Below are positions 1-12,800 of a stretch of 64,000 nt of DNA, one piece after another (position 1 is the first letter of the stretch; every line of letters starts with the position of its first letter). Source of the stretch: Eudromia elegans. Taxonomy: Eukaryota > Chordata > Aves > Tinamiformes > Tinamidae. The position numbers were made by a program, and so were the translations under genes. The DNA lies in NCBI GenBank assembly GCA_003342815.1, contig PTEX01000055.1, positions 1,973,708 through 2,037,707 of the forward strand. Direction: 5' to 3'. The notes below the pieces were generated by a model. The model was given only the letters and a program-made list of their open reading frames with translations, was not told where the DNA came from and did not search any database.

Positions 1-2499
1 TTTTTCCTCAGCAAAATGGGCCTTTATGGGGAAATGCAGAGTCCTCTTCTCCTGCCTATACTGAATCATGGTCCTATCCTGCTTTCTCCACTGCGCAGAT
101 TTCTACCTGAGTAAGGAAGAAGAGTATCATCAGCCTTCTAGATCAGTTCTGTCTGCGTATGATTTTGATCATGTTTTTTCTTGAGCTGAGTGATTTGCTG
201 GTGCTGTTGCTAGAGTCAATAACTGAAGCAACCTTTGGGACACCAGAGCTGAACAGGGGCTGCTGTGGAAGCAGATACGTGTGTTAGGAGAAACAATTCC
301 TAAGAACCAAATCCTATCCTTTGATGCCCTGGTTAGCCTCTGGGGGGGAACGTTTATGGGCAGCACTATATTGCTGAAAGAAAAATATATAGTTTCAGTG
401 GAGTGAATCTGAGCTGACCTGCAGCGAGGCCAGCATAAAATTATTTCTCAGGGAGAGGCAGTGGAAATGAAACGAGGGTGGCTTAGATCAGGCCACCCTG
501 TCCTGGTCTGTCTCTTCCTTTTCTCTGTGAGGCGTTTAGGTCAGCATGCTGAGGCATGTTCAGGAATGTGTTTGAGCAGGGACAAAGCCACAGGAACCAC
601 AGGAAAAATGGGGATGAGCTCCTCTGCAGTGGAGGTCTGCAGGGAAGACCGGAGGAGGCAGTATGGGAGCATGTGAGGAAGCTCTCAGCACCACAGGCTG
701 GAGGCTTGACATGTTTTACTCATTAAGAGGAAGGTGAAAAACAATGGGAAAAGGAGGAAGTGTTTTGTGAGAAAGGAAAAGAAACTAGTAGCATAGGGTA
801 GGGGAAAGGCAGCAAGGCAGAGGTCAAGGCAAGGATGACTGATGGTGGGGAAGAAGGATGAAAATGTGACAACTACAGATGGAAGAAAGATGCTTCTGGC
901 TGTGGTCAGTGGGCAGAGATGAATGACCAGCAAGCAAAGCTCTCTGTTTTTGTGTGCTTTCTCTGTTCTTACAGTAGCATGTAGCTGCTAGATTTCTTGT
1001 TGAAGAAATATCCTTGGAGCCAGCTGCCTGCTCCTGGAGGAGCTAACAATCCTCAGACCATACTGAAATATCAGGGTACTGAAAAATCTTAAGTGCATAA
1101 AACTGTGATACAAGACAAATAGATACTTACCCCTGCATAGGAAAGAGAGAAGCTTGCTTAAATATTTAATCATATTTTGTTTTGCAATAGCTTAATGGTG
1201 TTAAAACATCTAATACATGCTCACGAAAAAACTCAGCATTTTAGATCTATAAATTATTCTGGTTGATTTTTCCCTTTTCCCCTGTAGATAAAAGTAACCA
1301 TTTGACAACAGGCTCCCTCAAACAATTCAGCCCACGCTAGTCTCATTACACGCTAACATATTCTCTCACACGTCTGAAGCAAGCCACCAAAAAAGTAATA
1401 AGTCGTCATTCATAGACGCAGCCTGGTGGCTAATAGCATCCTCACTTACCTTCCAAACACTGAGCACAGTGAAAATAAACGCAGGATGTATGCATGTGGA
1501 AAACTCAATTGCAGTCACATCAGAGATGAGCCAAAAATGGAAGCATTCAGAATTACAAGCATAACATTCAAATAATGACCTATAGCAGGTGTCAGTCTGA
1601 GAGGACAACACATCCCCTATAGTCATCTTAAAAGGACTTTGTCAATGTGTTTGGGCCCTCACCTCTGTAAATACATGTAATCCTTTCCAAATAGGTATAC
1701 AGATATCAGAGTGGTGACACTAGGTATAAAGAGGAAAAGACTTTCCCTTTGAGGCTACCAGAGTTTCCCTTTCTGGATCCATTTGGACTTCAGTCCTTGC
1801 TGTGTTCCTGGAGATGCACACCGATGCGTGAACAATACGGGAGGAGTGCTGTGGCAAGAGAAGGTGCATGTGCCAGTCTGTGTTTCCCTACAAAGGTCAT
1901 CAAGGCTTGCCTTTTAAACAGAGAAGAAGGTGATAATTTGGAGGGTTTTGCTTGTTTGTTTTTATTATGTTAAAGGAGTAAGATAGTGAAGAAAGGCCTC
2001 TTTGTGCCTTGCAGCACTGTGGTAGATGCTTCCAGCTGCGGGCATTGGGAAAACCAACCCTTTGGATTTGTCGCGCTTGGCCCAAGACAGCCCCTTCGCT
2101 GGGGCAGAAGTGCTTGCACTCCACAGGTGGGATACGTGGGTACCCTCTGAGAGGCCACACAAAATAACAGAGCTGTCACCAGCTCTGCAGTGCACAGAAA
2201 TGGCAATTTTATAGAAAATACTTGATGGTGATTTATTAAAGGCTGCGATCCTCCAACCGGTTTTATTATATCATCAAAAAAAACCTATTTCATCATAAAA
2301 AAGCACTCCTATATAGTACATTAAGTTGGGCAATTCTGTTGGTTCTTCGCAAAACTGTGTTTACAGTTGCTTCATTTTGGTTGGGGAGATTAAAATATGG
2401 TTATTCTAAACGAATCACTCTAAACGAATCACCAAGAGGGAAGAAAGGCAGTCTGGTCAGCATAGTATGGACATTTGGCACCAAATTGTGTTGAGGCAC
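1..2499. other. Intergenic sequence, no gene recognised
   Basis: Single-copy-looking AT-rich DNA. Short open frames occur on both strands, but none shows a recognisable domain, a splice-site pattern or a plausible start context. A purine-rich stretch runs through about 600-900. I see no repeat family that I can name before the CR1 fragment that begins near 2500. Confidence 0.6.
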
Positions 2500-2735
2500 C
2501 AAAAGTTCCGCAGGAACGTGAGGAAGAATTTCTTAACAGTGAGGGTGACAGAGCCCTGGAACAGGCTGCCCAGAGAGGTGGTGGAGTCTCCTTCTCTGGA
2601 GATCTTCAAAACCCGCCTGGACACCACCCTGTGCCACGTGCTCTAGGGGACCCTGCGTGTGCAGGGGGGTTGGACTAGATGACCTCTACAGGTCCCTTCC
2701 AACCCTAGCCATTCTATGATTCTATGATTCTATTT
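2500..2735 (+). mobile_element. CR1 LINE, 5'-truncated 3' end
   Basis: This is the 3' terminal piece of a CR1 non-LTR retrotransposon in + orientation. The frame from 2506 to 2646 encodes the last 46 residues of the ORF2 protein and ends in TAG (2644-2646). It includes the family-typical segments [27 protein letters not shown] and RLD. A short 3' UTR follows (GGTTGGACTAGATGACCTC and CCCTTCCAACCC type sequence). The element ends in two full and one partial ATTCTATG direct repeats (2711-2733), the usual avian CR1 tail. The 5' truncation is normal for CR1 and reflects incomplete reverse transcription. The open tail suggests a younger insertion than the other two copies, but the fragment is too short to assign a subfamily. 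Confidence 0.93.
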
Positions 2736-4600
2736 CACGGGTAAAGCAGAACCTGGGCATAAAAGGCAAAATCCAGCTGTCAGTTACACCAGTGTTAGTG
2801 CAAAGTGAGCACCTTCACAAGGCTAGCGTGCCTGCTTCAGCAGAAGTGAAGATAATGGCAACATTTCTCTCTCTGGGTTAAATGTTTAGGGCAGGCCGTG
2901 AGAGCTCTTTGGTTTCCATCCCTACTGTGCTCTTGACTTGCTGAGGAATATTTGGGTTGCAATTTGACCTCTTTATGTCCTTACTTCTCCTTCACTAGCA
3001 CGGAAGTAGGAGCTGTTTTGTTGTGTGTTGTGATGCTCGGCTAATGGAGGGAACATGCCAAATGCATTAAATCCAGTGAAAATGGTACTTGCAGTGCAGC
3101 GTTATTAGGATGTATGCATGTTTGCATTTTGGGAAACATCTAAATTCCATCTCTTAAACATCCTTTGCAAATGTAACTTGCAGAAAAAGCTGGGCAAGCA
3201 CTGCTAACACAGCTTTGCCACACACTGTCAAGTACTTATAAACCCTATTTATAGCTACAGTTAAAGATTCAGATATGCAAGTACTCCATTAAAAGACCAC
3301 ATTAATGAGCCCTCAGAGAAAATATCTCACAAAGCCTTTTGAGCTCATAACTGCTCGGTTGTGCAGGGCTTCTTGCTTGTTAACATTCATAAAATATAAA
3401 TAGTGTATACTAAACACCAGCACTTTGTGGATGGCAATGACTTATCTCACCATCAGCAACTTAACTTAGGCAAGTGGAGATGCAGTGGCGGGAGGGCAGG
3501 CTCTGCTGTGCTATGAGTCTGCACCAGTCGCTCAGTGTCATCTTATTTGAGGATCTTCCGTATTAGTTTGAAGCTGGGTGTCATGTGGACTTGCAGGTCA
3601 GTATTTGTGAGTATAATTTCAGAGCGAACGATCAAGCCTATTAGCCAAGTGTGGCAGAGCTGTGTCTACTCAGACACAAATCTGGAGCGTGCCAGCTATT
3701 CAGAGCAAAATCTAATAGATAAAAGTCACAGGAGAATTTTTTTTTTTCCTTTTGGCATAAACTAACTGATGAGAAGTGTCATATGAGAGAGAAAAAAAAG
3801 TTGTTGTATTTGATCTGTCATTATTTCCCTATTGTCCTTTTCTTTTTGTGATTTTGTGTTTCCCATTTTCTTTTTTCTTCTCCTGGAACTCCATGTTTTA
3901 GCTTGTGACAGGCGCCCTTGCTGAAACCTTTTTGATGTATGCTTTATCTGCGGTTGCTGTATCAAATCCATGCTGTGAAAATAAACATCAACTAAGATGG
4001 TTTAGGAATAATTCTCTGTAACCTTTAATACTGTATTTCCATCCATCCATGATTCACAAATGGCTTTGCAGATAGAGCACTGGAGGAGACCAGTTGAGTT
4101 TTATATCTGGCTGTCTGTGAGCTGAAGAAACACAGGTATGGAAAGATAAAGTGACTTGTTGGAAGCTATTTGCTGTCACCTCTTATCAAACAATCTAATT
4201 TCTTTTCTTCGGGCTTTGGTGCAATTGCCTTTTAAACACAACGTGCCCTCATGGAAAGAGCACTTGTGCTCCCAAACTCAGTAATGGAGACAGTGTGTTT
4301 TAAAAGGCTTGAGGGTGGCTCTTACTGTTCAGATGTGTCATTGATTTCAGCGGTACATTAGTAGGATTGTTAAGCGGCATCTCGAGTGCTTTGCTTTTAT
4401 TTTATAGTGAGGGATATTGTATACATGGCCATACCTGACTGTTCAGAATATCACCATCTTATGGTATCAGTAAGCTGGCTAGTGACATAAAACTGCCTGA
4501 CACTGTATTTGCTGTGTGATTACTAAGTGCCTGATAACACAAGGCCATTTGGGACTGATTGGGGATGCAGCTGAAGGCAGGGTGCAGAAGTCCTTACTGC
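2736..4600. other. Intergenic sequence, no gene recognised
   Basis: AT-rich, unique-looking sequence with no recognisable gene or repeat. Two T-rich patches occur at about 3738-3748 and 3838-3880. Short open frames on either strand lack any family signature. Confidence 0.55.
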
Positions 4601-5900
4601 TGTTCTCCTCATTGCTTTCCCTTTACCTGGAAAGTTTCTTCTTTCAGCAGAGCATTGCTGGCTCTTCGCTGCTGACTCTGCCTGGATCCCCTGTCCCCAG
4701 CACCGCAGTGCTCCTGCGCTGCCCAGGGGGCATCTGTAGGTGACACAGGACATGACGCACCAATGAACCTGAGTGGCCTGGCCAGCTGGGAGACCTGGGC
4801 CAGCTTCACCTGGCTGAGCTTGAGGTTCCCTCCTGTGTGTGTCCACGGTGAGGGGCTGGTCCCCACTCTTCACATGGCTGGAGGACAGGAGTGTAGTGAG
4901 TGCCAGGGTTAACCAGCTGGCCACACGGGCCTCTGCTTCAGAGTGAGGTGAGATGTCTTGACTCCACTCAGGATATGGATTAGATCTCAATTACCTAAAG
5001 AGGAATAATCCCTGGTTTCCAAGTCTGTGATAAAATGCAGAGTAACTTTAACAGCAAAGACAGGGAGAAATTTGGAGTGCCTGTATTGCATGGCCCTCTG
5101 TGTGCAATGAGTGGATGCTCTTTCTAAGGGGGAAACTGAAATTCACATCTTCTGCTGGAAACCAGAGAAGACAGGCATTTCAGCTGAGGATCTTTGGGCT
5201 GGCTCCAGATTTCTCAGCTCAAACCAAGGAGTATCCAGCTCCTCTGGCAAGAGCTCCCTCACTGCACCTACCTGCAGGTACCCTGCAGACCTGGTGGTGA
5301 CACCATTGGCATGGTCGCTTTTCACAGGTTGGACATTGTGCCCCAGTTGCGTCTTGGAGGGCCCAGGGCAGGGGGGAGCCGTGGGCCAGGAGGCAGCGGG
5401 CAGCCCCCTGGGGCGGAGGGACGCTGCTCCCCAGGACTGGGCTGAGGTTGCACAAACCCCTCGCGCGCTTTGGATGAGGAGGTCAGTGAGCACAAGCTGC
5501 ACCCTGGTTTCAGGGGGCGGGGCAGACATGGGTGGCCTCTGTCTTTAGCATCTGCAGATTTGGCCATGGGATGGTGGGTGCCCTCTCAGGGCCACTTTGG
5601 CAGTGAGCGTGGGGGCTCGGGCAACAGGCAGAAGAGCAAAGGTGATGGGGGACATGATGGAGGGGCCGGAGGGACCTGAGCTTTGTAAGCGAACATCTTG
5701 GCAAGGGTTTGGTGTCTGTGTCTGGCAGCCATGGGCTCTGTGGGGTTTCAGTGTGGGGAAATGAACAGGTTTTTCAGTCTCCTGGGCGAGCTGGGGCTGG
5801 GGAGCTCAACAGCATGTGGATTTGGGCTTGCGGACTCACAGCAGCTCTTACATTCATCCCTGCTTGGGGGTCGGGGGTGTTTATGTCACTATTTTTTTCT
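4600..5900. other. GC-rich, ORF-dense intergenic patch of unknown nature
   Basis: This block is visibly richer in G and C than the sequence on both sides and contains overlapping open frames on both strands: minus 4523-4990 (155 codons), plus 5111-5548 (145 codons) and minus 5143-5529 (128 codons). None has a recognisable domain, and the translations are Pro/Gly/Ser/Ala-rich as expected from random GC-rich frames. A GC box (GGGGCGGGGC) lies at about 5515-5524. It could be a decayed repeat, an unannotated lncRNA exon or a regulatory block. I cannot tell which. Confidence 0.35.
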
Positions 5901-8900
5901 AGATGTGTAAGAAGAAAATTCCTAACACTGAGGAATTAAATACTTTAAGCCACTACAAAGTAAACAGCTCATATCCATGTGCCTTGTGCTTTAGGTGGTG
6001 TGGGAAAACAAAAAAGGCTGGAAAAAACCTGCTATTTCAGAGACAGCAATGTAGTCTGCAGACTGGCCAGGCCTTCAGTCCATCTTAATTGAATATGTGT
6101 AAATTAAGGCTCTGAGAGCAGAGGAGAAGATGAGAGAATTACATGTGCAAGAGGAATGAGCAAAGCAGCAGCGGTGGAAGCAGGAGCTGCATGTGGGACA
6201 AGGGAGCCAGCAGGAGTTTGAAAATGGGAAAACTTCTCAGATGAAAGCAATCAGGCTTTGAGAAAAAGGCATAACTTACACAAACAGAGAATCAGACAGC
6301 AGATTTTATTCTGAGCTGAATTCGAGTTAGGCACTTAAGTGCCTTCACAGAGCATCTTAATTTCTGTATCTTGGTTTCCCTCTCCATAAAATGTAAGCAA
6401 TGATACTTGCTATTCTCACAGGGCAGTGAGAAAACAAGCTTGTTTGTATTTGGGAAGCACTCACATGCTATATGGGAACTATAGCAAAGATTATGAATAC
6501 GTAATTAAAGCTGTGGGCTTGCATTGTGGCAGTTGGCATCTACCCAGATTTGCTACGCATCATGCAGAAGGGCTAAGAGAATACAGACTGAAATTTAATG
6601 AGTTCTGAAATCAGGAACTGGTCACTCCCCCAAATCAGAAGAGCAAGAACATTAAATTCACAGAAAACCCAGCAGAAACATAGGTATTTTTAAACAAATT
6701 ACAGAAGACAGTGAAGGGATAGACTACAGCGGGAAAACACTCAAAACTCTAATCCACAGAGTTCAAGAAATCTGTGTACCATTGAGAAATAAATATATTT
6801 GGAGTAGAAATGACCACTGTGTATGACCAGGGAAATACAAAGAGCGATAAAAGGGAAGAATATGAGACCTATAAATCAGCAGGGTGAGCACTGCAAGAAT
6901 TGGTACAAGAGCCTATTGTGAAAGAAGAATGCAAGAAAATGACCCAAAATGCCAAGAAAGAAAAAGAAGGCAGTAAAAGATGTGAACACAATAAAAGATT
7001 TTATAAATTTGGCATATGGGAAGGCAAAGGTCATTCAAGAAGACAGCTATCACCTTCCTGAGCAACAGGGAGGCCACCATGACAAAAAGAGGGATATTGC
7101 TGGGCAAGTGAATTACTACTTATGCCCCAGTATTCAGCAGGGAGAGGTGGAAAGTCTGTCACATTTTCACAGTCACAGTCTCTACATTTTCCAGGGACAG
7201 AAAATAAACAATTATTAGTGCTAAAGGCTACCAGGAAAAAAAAAAGGTAAAATCAAAAGCTATTCCAGAAGAGGATTGCTTACTTCCCAAATTTATTTTT
7301 TTAAAATAGATTCCAAAGGGATGAAACCACCAGGGAAATTTCAGTGGGCTATGCCAGATATACTCAGAGGAATATATAAGAGGAGACATCACTACATCCC
7401 AGTCTTTAAAAGCAAGATAATAGGGAAAGAAGTGTTTCTGAGCTCCAGGGACCACTCTAGACATCTGATTACCCTTACCAGAAAGATAGATACCACAGGA
7501 AAGAATCTTATTTTTTAAACTTCATTAAATACATTTTTTAAAGGAGTTAAGAAGAATCGAAAATTGTATTGTGGCATCCTCAGACTTCAAGACCTCAGGG
7601 GATCTGTTGCTCCATGAGATCTTGCTGTGTAAAATTAGAGGTATGGGACTAAGTCAATAAATGCTTGAATTGTTTATTGAATCCTGAATCCAGATGGTGA
7701 TAAAAAATATGTAGTGATTGTAGAGATTGTTTAGGATAGGGATGGATAATGGCATGACACATACTTCTGTACTGAGCTCTCTTAACAGCACACAGCAGTC
7801 ACTTGGAGGGAAGAACAGAAGGAAGCGAGCATATATAACCGACAGCAAAGAGAATGAAGTCTCCTGCAAGCAGAAGTTGTTTGCAATGGTACATGGAATT
7901 TAACTAGAAAGAATGAGAAGGTGGGGAAATAAAGTCATAGTGAAGGTCTCTTAAAGAGACAGCTGGAGAAAGTCAGCATCAGAAACGTATCTGGACATAG
8001 GAGCCAAGTGACTGTTTGCATTGTGTTTTAGGTTCAGGGAGTGAAAGAGCTAGGTGGGAGCACTGCAATTTTTATATACTGTAATGGAGTTCATAACCTT
8101 GACATGTGCATGTACAATGAGCTGAGGAGAGTAGGAATGGGATTCAAAGCTTGTTTCATGCTAAGTGGGCAATTAATCTACAAGGAGTGCTGGGAAGAGG
8201 GTACGGCCTTAGAGGCTATCGAAGCCCCTCTAAGGGACATAACAACCTAGTGACATCATGCAGTGCGGTGCCTATTTCTGCTGGGTGTTCGTGGCTGTGA
8301 AACTGGAGCCCTTCTGGAGCTTGGTCATTTGTACTCCTTTCAAAAGCCTTCTTGCAGTCTCCCATTATGGGGGTAGTTCAAGCATGTAGTGAGGACGTGG
8401 GAAAAGTGAGTTCAAAGCCTTCCCTCTCTGCCTGAAGGTATTTCAGCCCATAGCTCTCCTGTGTAATGCCTTCTCCGATGGAGCTCTTTGAATTCCTGCT
8501 GTGGAAAGCTATTCTAGTTTGTATGCATTTTACGTGGTCTATGGAGAGTTCAAGATTTGAAGGAGCCTGTGGCCCAGTCAGGCATCCCCCTGTGGCCCGG
8601 GCTCCCCACCTGAGTGCTGTTCATATTTCAGTATTATGTGAAAAGTGGGATAGATTCAACAGGTAATGTTCAAGCTGTGCCCAAATGCTGCAATCTCCAG
8701 GGTTACAACATTCATCTGCAGTATGTGGGAGGCCGAAGGTGGGTAAGTGACAGAAAATGAGCAGCCTCAACTGTATGTAGAGCTCCAGTTTAAATTTTGA
8801 AAGAAACATATTCAGGTACATGAGAACAAGCAGAAAATGAAATAAAATGCTACATTTGAGGTTAACTGCAATAGATTATGCCAAATCTATTAATATCTTT

Positions 8901-10100
8901 CTTTGATAAAATTAAATCATTTTCTAGACAAAGGAAATGTTTAGCTTTCCTGCTTAGAAAATGCAGATGACTGGTGAAGTTGGGAGACCTGAGGATTAAA
9001 ATGGTAATTTGGGGATAGACAGAAATTTGATTTAAGGGGAAATGACAGTGGGTAAATCTGAAAATGGAGTTAGTGGAAACTGGTTCACAGTGGATCTCAG
9101 GAGTCATTGTAGGGACCCCATAACAAAAGGGAGGCGCTGATGACATTTCCCGCTGCCACCATCTCAGTTTAGAGGCAAGGCTGGAAACTCAGGTGTCCTG
9201 TGCCGATCACTGAATGCTTTGGTATCTGTAGAGGCAGCCTGATGATCCTAGGTAGACACTCATACTAGAGGTTTACAGTTTGCTGCTGCAAATAGCTTGC
9301 TTTCCCCTTGAAGGAATTCTTTCCTTAACAAATGGATGCTATTTTGTCAATGTCCCTATGTAGTTGAACATGTTATTGTTAAGCTGTTAGCATAATTGAC
9401 TTGTAGAGCAAGGTGCAAAGGAAACCCATGAGATGCCAACTGTCACGTCTATAATCCCCATGCATGTCTTTGTGTACCCAGTCCAAGCAAGATGTCAAAA
9501 TCTCTATTAACTCCCAACTGTGACAAGGCCAATAAGGGATTCTGTGCTTCTAATCTAACTGCTACTGGCATTCAGCTGTCTTCAAAGCATTCTTTTATTG
9601 AACTTCTGTGTGTAGATAGGGGAAAATGAAGGGATGCTAGTGCTGCATATTGCTATTGTTATGCTTGTGAAGCCTCCTTGGGAGTTAAAATCTTCTGTGC
9701 AGTCTAGACATTTACAGACAAGACCTTATATTTCCATTAGCGGGCGTGGACTTTTCTTATTGACATCAGAGACACTCATAGTGAAATTTGGCAATAAGAT
9801 GTCAGGTGTATACGCAAGGTCTGTACTACTAAAATCTCTCAGAAACCTTATTTTGAAATAGGATTCCGTACCAGTGGAGTTATAAAGGTAAAATAACCCA
9901 CATTTCTCAGTATTGAGGCAATTTTTGTTCCTCAGAGGCTGCAATTTGCTAATACAATACGGCATCCTCTCCATATTGATCAAAATGCATTACAAAACAC
10001 CACTCTATACCATTCTTTCATTTTATTTTCATTTTTTTTCTCTAATTAATTTCAATCCTGTAATAAGAAAAGCCCAGTTATATTAATTGATATGACTCCC
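5901..10100. other. Intergenic sequence, partly purine-rich on the + strand
   Basis: No gene was recognised. From about 6100 to 7520 the + strand is rich in A and G, with runs such as AAGAAAAAGAAGG near 6957. Open frames at 6949-7218 and 7276-7518 have lysine-rich translations that follow from this composition and match no family that I know. The rest is ordinary AT-rich sequence. Confidence 0.5.
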
Positions 10101-10119
10101 CCCAAGGGCATTGTGAAGC

Positions 10120-10960
10120 ATGAAATAATTCCATTCATTACTGACAATATAAGGACATGTATTTTCCCTTGAGGATCTGTCTCATCCGCTGATTTGGTGA
10201 CCATATAGAACAGCAATCAGATTAGGGACATGCCGTTTTAAAATTAATAGTTTGTCTGCAAGCTGGAAAGCGGTGAGGGAAAAGGAAGTTTAAAATCAAA
10301 AGATCACTTTTTTTTTCAGAGTCTGATGCTTCCTAACCAGTATATTTCAGACAAAAACCAGTCTGCTGAGACACAAACAGCCCAGACTCCTTTTTTTTTT
10401 TTTTTTTTTTTTTAAAGGCCGCTGAGCTGGTATTTGAAACACTCCATACACCAGCAGAACACAGGATAAATGTGAAGCTGGTCAGATTCGTTTCTCCTTT
10501 TTTCTGTATTTTGGGAGGCAGAATTTCATTTCCCCAAAGTGCAGCGAGCATTCGGACACGAGCTCCCACGCTGCCCCGAGCCCAGGGCGGCAGCGGAGCA
10601 GCTGCCGCCGGCGTGCGGCCCCTCTGCCGTGCCAGGTAGCCCGGGGCTGCCCGGTGAGCTCTGCACCTGCGCGGACGGGTCACGTTGCTGATTCTGACCC
10701 AGGAGGGAGGCAGGACAAACAAACCCTCTTTTTTTCTTTTTTTTTTTTTTTTTTTCCATCTCATTTGCAGAGCCAGCAATAAAAGGGCATCTCTTGCTAT
10801 TTTTGCTACTTTTGCTGCATGTGCAACATTTTCATTAGCGAAGGCTATTTTTGGAAAAGCGGCTGCTTTGTGTAGAGGAAGTGAACCTCCTGATGGCTAT
10901 GTCATTTCCTCTGTTTCCACATAATTTTTTATTTTCTGTCTGAGCATGTAACCTCCACTT
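10120..10960. promoter_or_regulatory. Candidate conserved non-coding block with two poly-T tracts
   Basis: The sequence at 10120-10290 and 10765-10930 has the feel of vertebrate non-coding regulatory DNA: homeodomain-type TAAT cores, an AATCAGATTA motif, and CTATTTTTG elements (twice, near 10797 and 10845) that resemble MEF2 sites. Between them are a T23 tract (10391-10413), a GC-rich segment (about 10530-10680) and a T7-C-T19 tract (10729-10755). Open frames across the poly-T tracts are poly-Lys or poly-Phe artefacts. Conservation has not been tested, so the assignment is inference. Confidence 0.25.
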
Positions 10961-12800
10961 CACTCACCTAACATCTGGCTGTGGAAGAGCAAGGAAGTTT
11001 CTGGTAGCTGTTCCTCTGGTCTTTTCCTAGCTGCTCCCAGCTGATATTATCAAATCTTCACTGCAGCTTTAATTTTACTGGATTAACATGCATACTTTGG
11101 AGTATTGTTGCTTCTCTGCCCTGGATGGATTTACTGGTTTGACGACATCCTTCCCTACCATTGAAGAATAGGCCTGAGCCAGCACTGACCCTTGCTGCAT
11201 GGGTGTGTCCATTAGCTCAGTGAAAAATAACAAACCCTGTCAGACGCAGAGATTGTTTCATCTCTTGGGCAGCCTCCGTGCTGAGGATTAGTCATAAAAA
11301 GTGATCAGTAAAACACGCCACAGATGAAGGTTGTGACTCCAGAGGGAACCTCGCCATCAAAGGTCCCATGATGCAAGCAAATCTCCGTCTCAGAAATGGA
11401 GACAAAGATAATGTGTCTTTTAATTGAATCAATAGAGATCAACGCAAAGGCAATAAGTCAAGAAATGGATGCATTAACCAGAGAGTAAGAGCCAGCGTAT
11501 GCCCAGGTTAAACCACGGCCCTGGAATTAGAAATGCTGAAGGGATACTGACCAGCTCACTAACTATATTTGAAACCAGAAGCAAAAACAAACAAACAAAA
11601 AACTCCAGAACATAATGACAGAGATTCATTTCAAACATTTGCTATGGTAGCTGCTAGGATTTTCCAAGGGATACAGGGAAAAAAACGGCCTCATGTTCAG
11701 GAGCAAAGGACATTTTTGCTCTTATCTGCAAGTCAGTCATCCATAGCAAAGGATGTGACTAACTGACTTGACGGAAAAGGAGCAACATCAGCTGGGAGCT
11801 GCCCAGTCACCTTCTCCAGGGTGCTGCGTGTTGAGAGAGCAGGGAGAGAGCGGGTTTTCCTGTCGGAGTAAAGACTGAGAAGCTGAATTTCATACTTCTA
11901 CCCGTATGCTTTTAGAATAAAATAGTTGTAGGTTCAACAAGCATTTTTGAGGGGTTTGGGCAGTTGGAAGAATGCCGTAATACTGAACTAATATACACGG
12001 GAGAGGGCTGAAAGGCCCACTGAAATAAGTGAGAAAAAAAAAAAAAGAGGGGGAGGGAGAATGCCAAAGTAAATGTGGCATCCGACAAGTGTGGTTGTTG
12101 GTATTATAGGTATTCCATGCATGATGAGATTGCTGAAACACTGTTTCATAGGTCACCACCCCGAGATCTGGAGAGAGCTGCTGGCTACACACAGCTCCTA
12201 CTGTAATCTCCGGGAGATGTGACTGCCTAGCACTGCTGGGGGAGGCTACAAGCAGGCTACAAGTCTTTGTTTAAATATCCAAATACCGAATTTCATTTTT
12301 TTTTTTTTTCATTTCTTTGTCAAAAGACAGAATGAAATCCAAAGCTATTAGGAGCATATGTTTGCATTCTCATGCTCTGATCTCACACCTATGATTGCTG
12401 TTTTAATTTAAATGTACTGCTCCTTGCATTGTGCTTTTGTATGATGTTCTCTAAAAATATATATACACACACACATATATAACATACACATATATACATT
12501 CTGAATAAGCCAGAGGCTGCTATATTGCTGCTGTTCTCTTCTGCTTGCAGTTGGGGCAGCCCAGATGGGACAGCAGTTTGTGAATGGGGAGAGATGCTTC
12601 TGAAGAGGAACCGCAACACAGAGCAGGCTGGAGGCAGCGTGTTGTGGGAAGGAGGGTTGGAGATAGTGCCTTGACTCTGAAGTTGGCCACTGCACAGCCC
12701 GAAAGCAAAGGCTACAGGGCACAGCTGGTCTGCCCGTCTCCTAGTGGAGAATGATGTTTCCTGGGGACTGACAGGGATCCTGGTGAGGCCTCTGTTGCAG
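10961..12800. other. Intergenic sequence with AT/AC microsatellite
   Basis: No gene was recognised. A compound TA/CA microsatellite spans about 12457-12499 and T-rich tracts lie at 12020-12050 (A-rich on +) and 12297-12310. Minus-strand open frames at 12389-12805 read through this simple repeat and are not credible genes. Confidence 0.5.

Noticed and set aside
2475..2678. Plus-strand open frame of 67 codons
   Set aside because: It overlaps the CR1 3' end in the wrong frame. The real CR1 tail frame is 2506-2646.
10333..10779. 148-codon minus-strand frame
   Set aside because: It is bounded by poly-Lys from two T-tracts, with no recognisable domain.
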